A stretch of DNA of 64,000 nucleotides. Source: Reyranella aquatilis (GTDB lineage: Bacteria; Pseudomonadota; Alphaproteobacteria; Reyranellales; Reyranellaceae). This document shows, in pieces, positions 63,697 to 64,000 of this stretch; positions within the stretch are counted from its first letter, which is position 1; every line of letters begins with the position of its first letter. The notes below the pieces were generated by a model that was given only the letters and a program-made list of their open reading frames with translations, was not told where the DNA came from and did no database searches. The stretch is taken from NCBI RefSeq assembly GCF_020880995.1, contig NZ_JAJISD010000006.1:124001-188000 (forward strand), read 5' to 3'. The position numbers and the translations under genes were made by a program.

Positions 63697-64000
63697 TTGT
63701 CAGACGGAAATCCCGACCTGCCGCGCACGGCTTCGCCGGATCGGCGCGGCGCGCGGCTGGCGGGTCGGATCGGGCCGGGCATCGTGACCGGCGCGGCGGA
63801 CGACGATCCGAGCGGCATCGCGACCTACTCGCAGGCCGGGGCGCAGGCCGGTTTCGGTCTTCTCTGGACGGTGGTCCTCACCTGGCCGCTGATGGTGGCG
63901 GTCCAGTCGGTCAGCGCCCGGATCGGCCGCGTCACCGGGCGGGGGCTCGCGGCCAATCTGTGCCGGGTGTTTCCGCGCCCCCTGGTGCTGGTGGCGGTTG
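63697..64000 (+). CDS. Nramp-family divalent metal transporter, N-terminal fragment
   Basis: The first 101 residues are in the window. IGPGIVTGAADDDPSGIATY then SQAGAQAGFG is the helix 1 signature of the Nramp/MntH-related family, with the metal-coordinating Asp in the GAADDDPSG region. The first helices are visible and the rest lies beyond the window. I chose TTG 63697 because GGGG precedes it; other starts further upstream are open. It may be in the low-oxygen regulon if the nearby imperfect box is functional. Confidence 0.75.
   Translation, partial: MSDGNPDLPRTASPDRRGARLAGRIGPGIVTGAADDDPSGIATYSQAGAQAGFGLLWTVVLTWPLMVAVQSVSARIGRVTGRGLAANLCRVFPRPLVLVAV

Overview
The window is a stretch of high-GC chromosome from an alphaproteobacterium. 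The evidence is a complete ccoNOQP-ccoGHIS cbb3 oxidase locus followed by hemN and fixL-fixJ, a PhaR/PhaC/PhaA/PhaB polyhydroxybutyrate set, an AapJ-type binding protein, a CitE-like lyase paired with a double-MaoC hydratase, and rhizobial-style inverted intergenic repeats. The genus cannot be fixed from the sequence; a Reyranella- or Bradyrhizobium-like organism is an inference. No nif genes, phage, transposase or CRISPR array is visible.

Layout. 1-2.6 kb: the end of a GT9-like protein, then a translationally coupled minus-strand operon of a radical SAM protein and two glycosyltransferases of the families named after arsenosugar synthesis. 2.8-7.0 kb: RutE-like reductase, LysE exporter, pyridoxal kinase, CitE-like lyase and mesaconyl-CoA hydratase-like protein. 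7.1-10.6 kb: sdhCDAB. 10.6-17.8 kb: the most unusual region, described below. 17.8-21.5 kb: orphan amino-acid binding protein, class C serine hydrolase, enoyl-CoA hydratase. 21.8-30.3 kb: PHB module (phaR, small protein, phaC, phaA, phaB) interrupted by LytTR/acyltransferase and MFS/lipoprotein genes. 30.3-42.8 kb: mixed metabolism (AhpD-like, Tam, GGT, RlmI, patatin, amidase with a small partner, LLM monooxygenase, GNAT, peptide-binding protein, amidohydrolase). 42.9-48.3 kb: lon-hsp20 operon, EamA transporter, DUF4864, lipoprotein, tRNA-Arg(ACG). 48.4-63.5 kb: cbb3 oxidase operon and oxygen-sensing cluster, with FNR/FixK-type boxes upstream of ccoN and of the universal stress protein gene. 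63.7 kb to the end: start of an Nramp-family transporter.

The region at 11.4-17.8 kb contains a duplicated divergent cassette. Each unit has minus-strand genes for a sterol-desaturase-family membrane protein and tiny secreted peptides, and a divergent plus-strand gene for a Cro/CI-type HTH fused to an effector domain. Between the two units, about 474 bp are nearly identical (seven differences by eye, offset 3384 bp). This core covers the peptide signal sequence, the 154-bp divergent promoter and the HTH domain. Outside it the cargo differs: the mature peptide changes, and the HTH is fused to a TolB/TPR module in one unit and to an alpha/beta hydrolase in the other. A decayed third unit lies between them. 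The mature peptides share a five-residue pattern (hydrophobic-Asn-Gly-x-x). I do not recognise this as a described system.

How the genes fit together: sdhCDAB and cbb3 oxidase supply aerobic and microaerobic respiration. FixLJ probably senses oxygen and drives a FixK/FNR-type regulator that is not in this window; the boxes mark its likely targets. PHB genes store surplus reducing power, and the CitE-like/MaoC pair handles C4-C5 acyl-CoA intermediates linked to acetyl-CoA assimilation.
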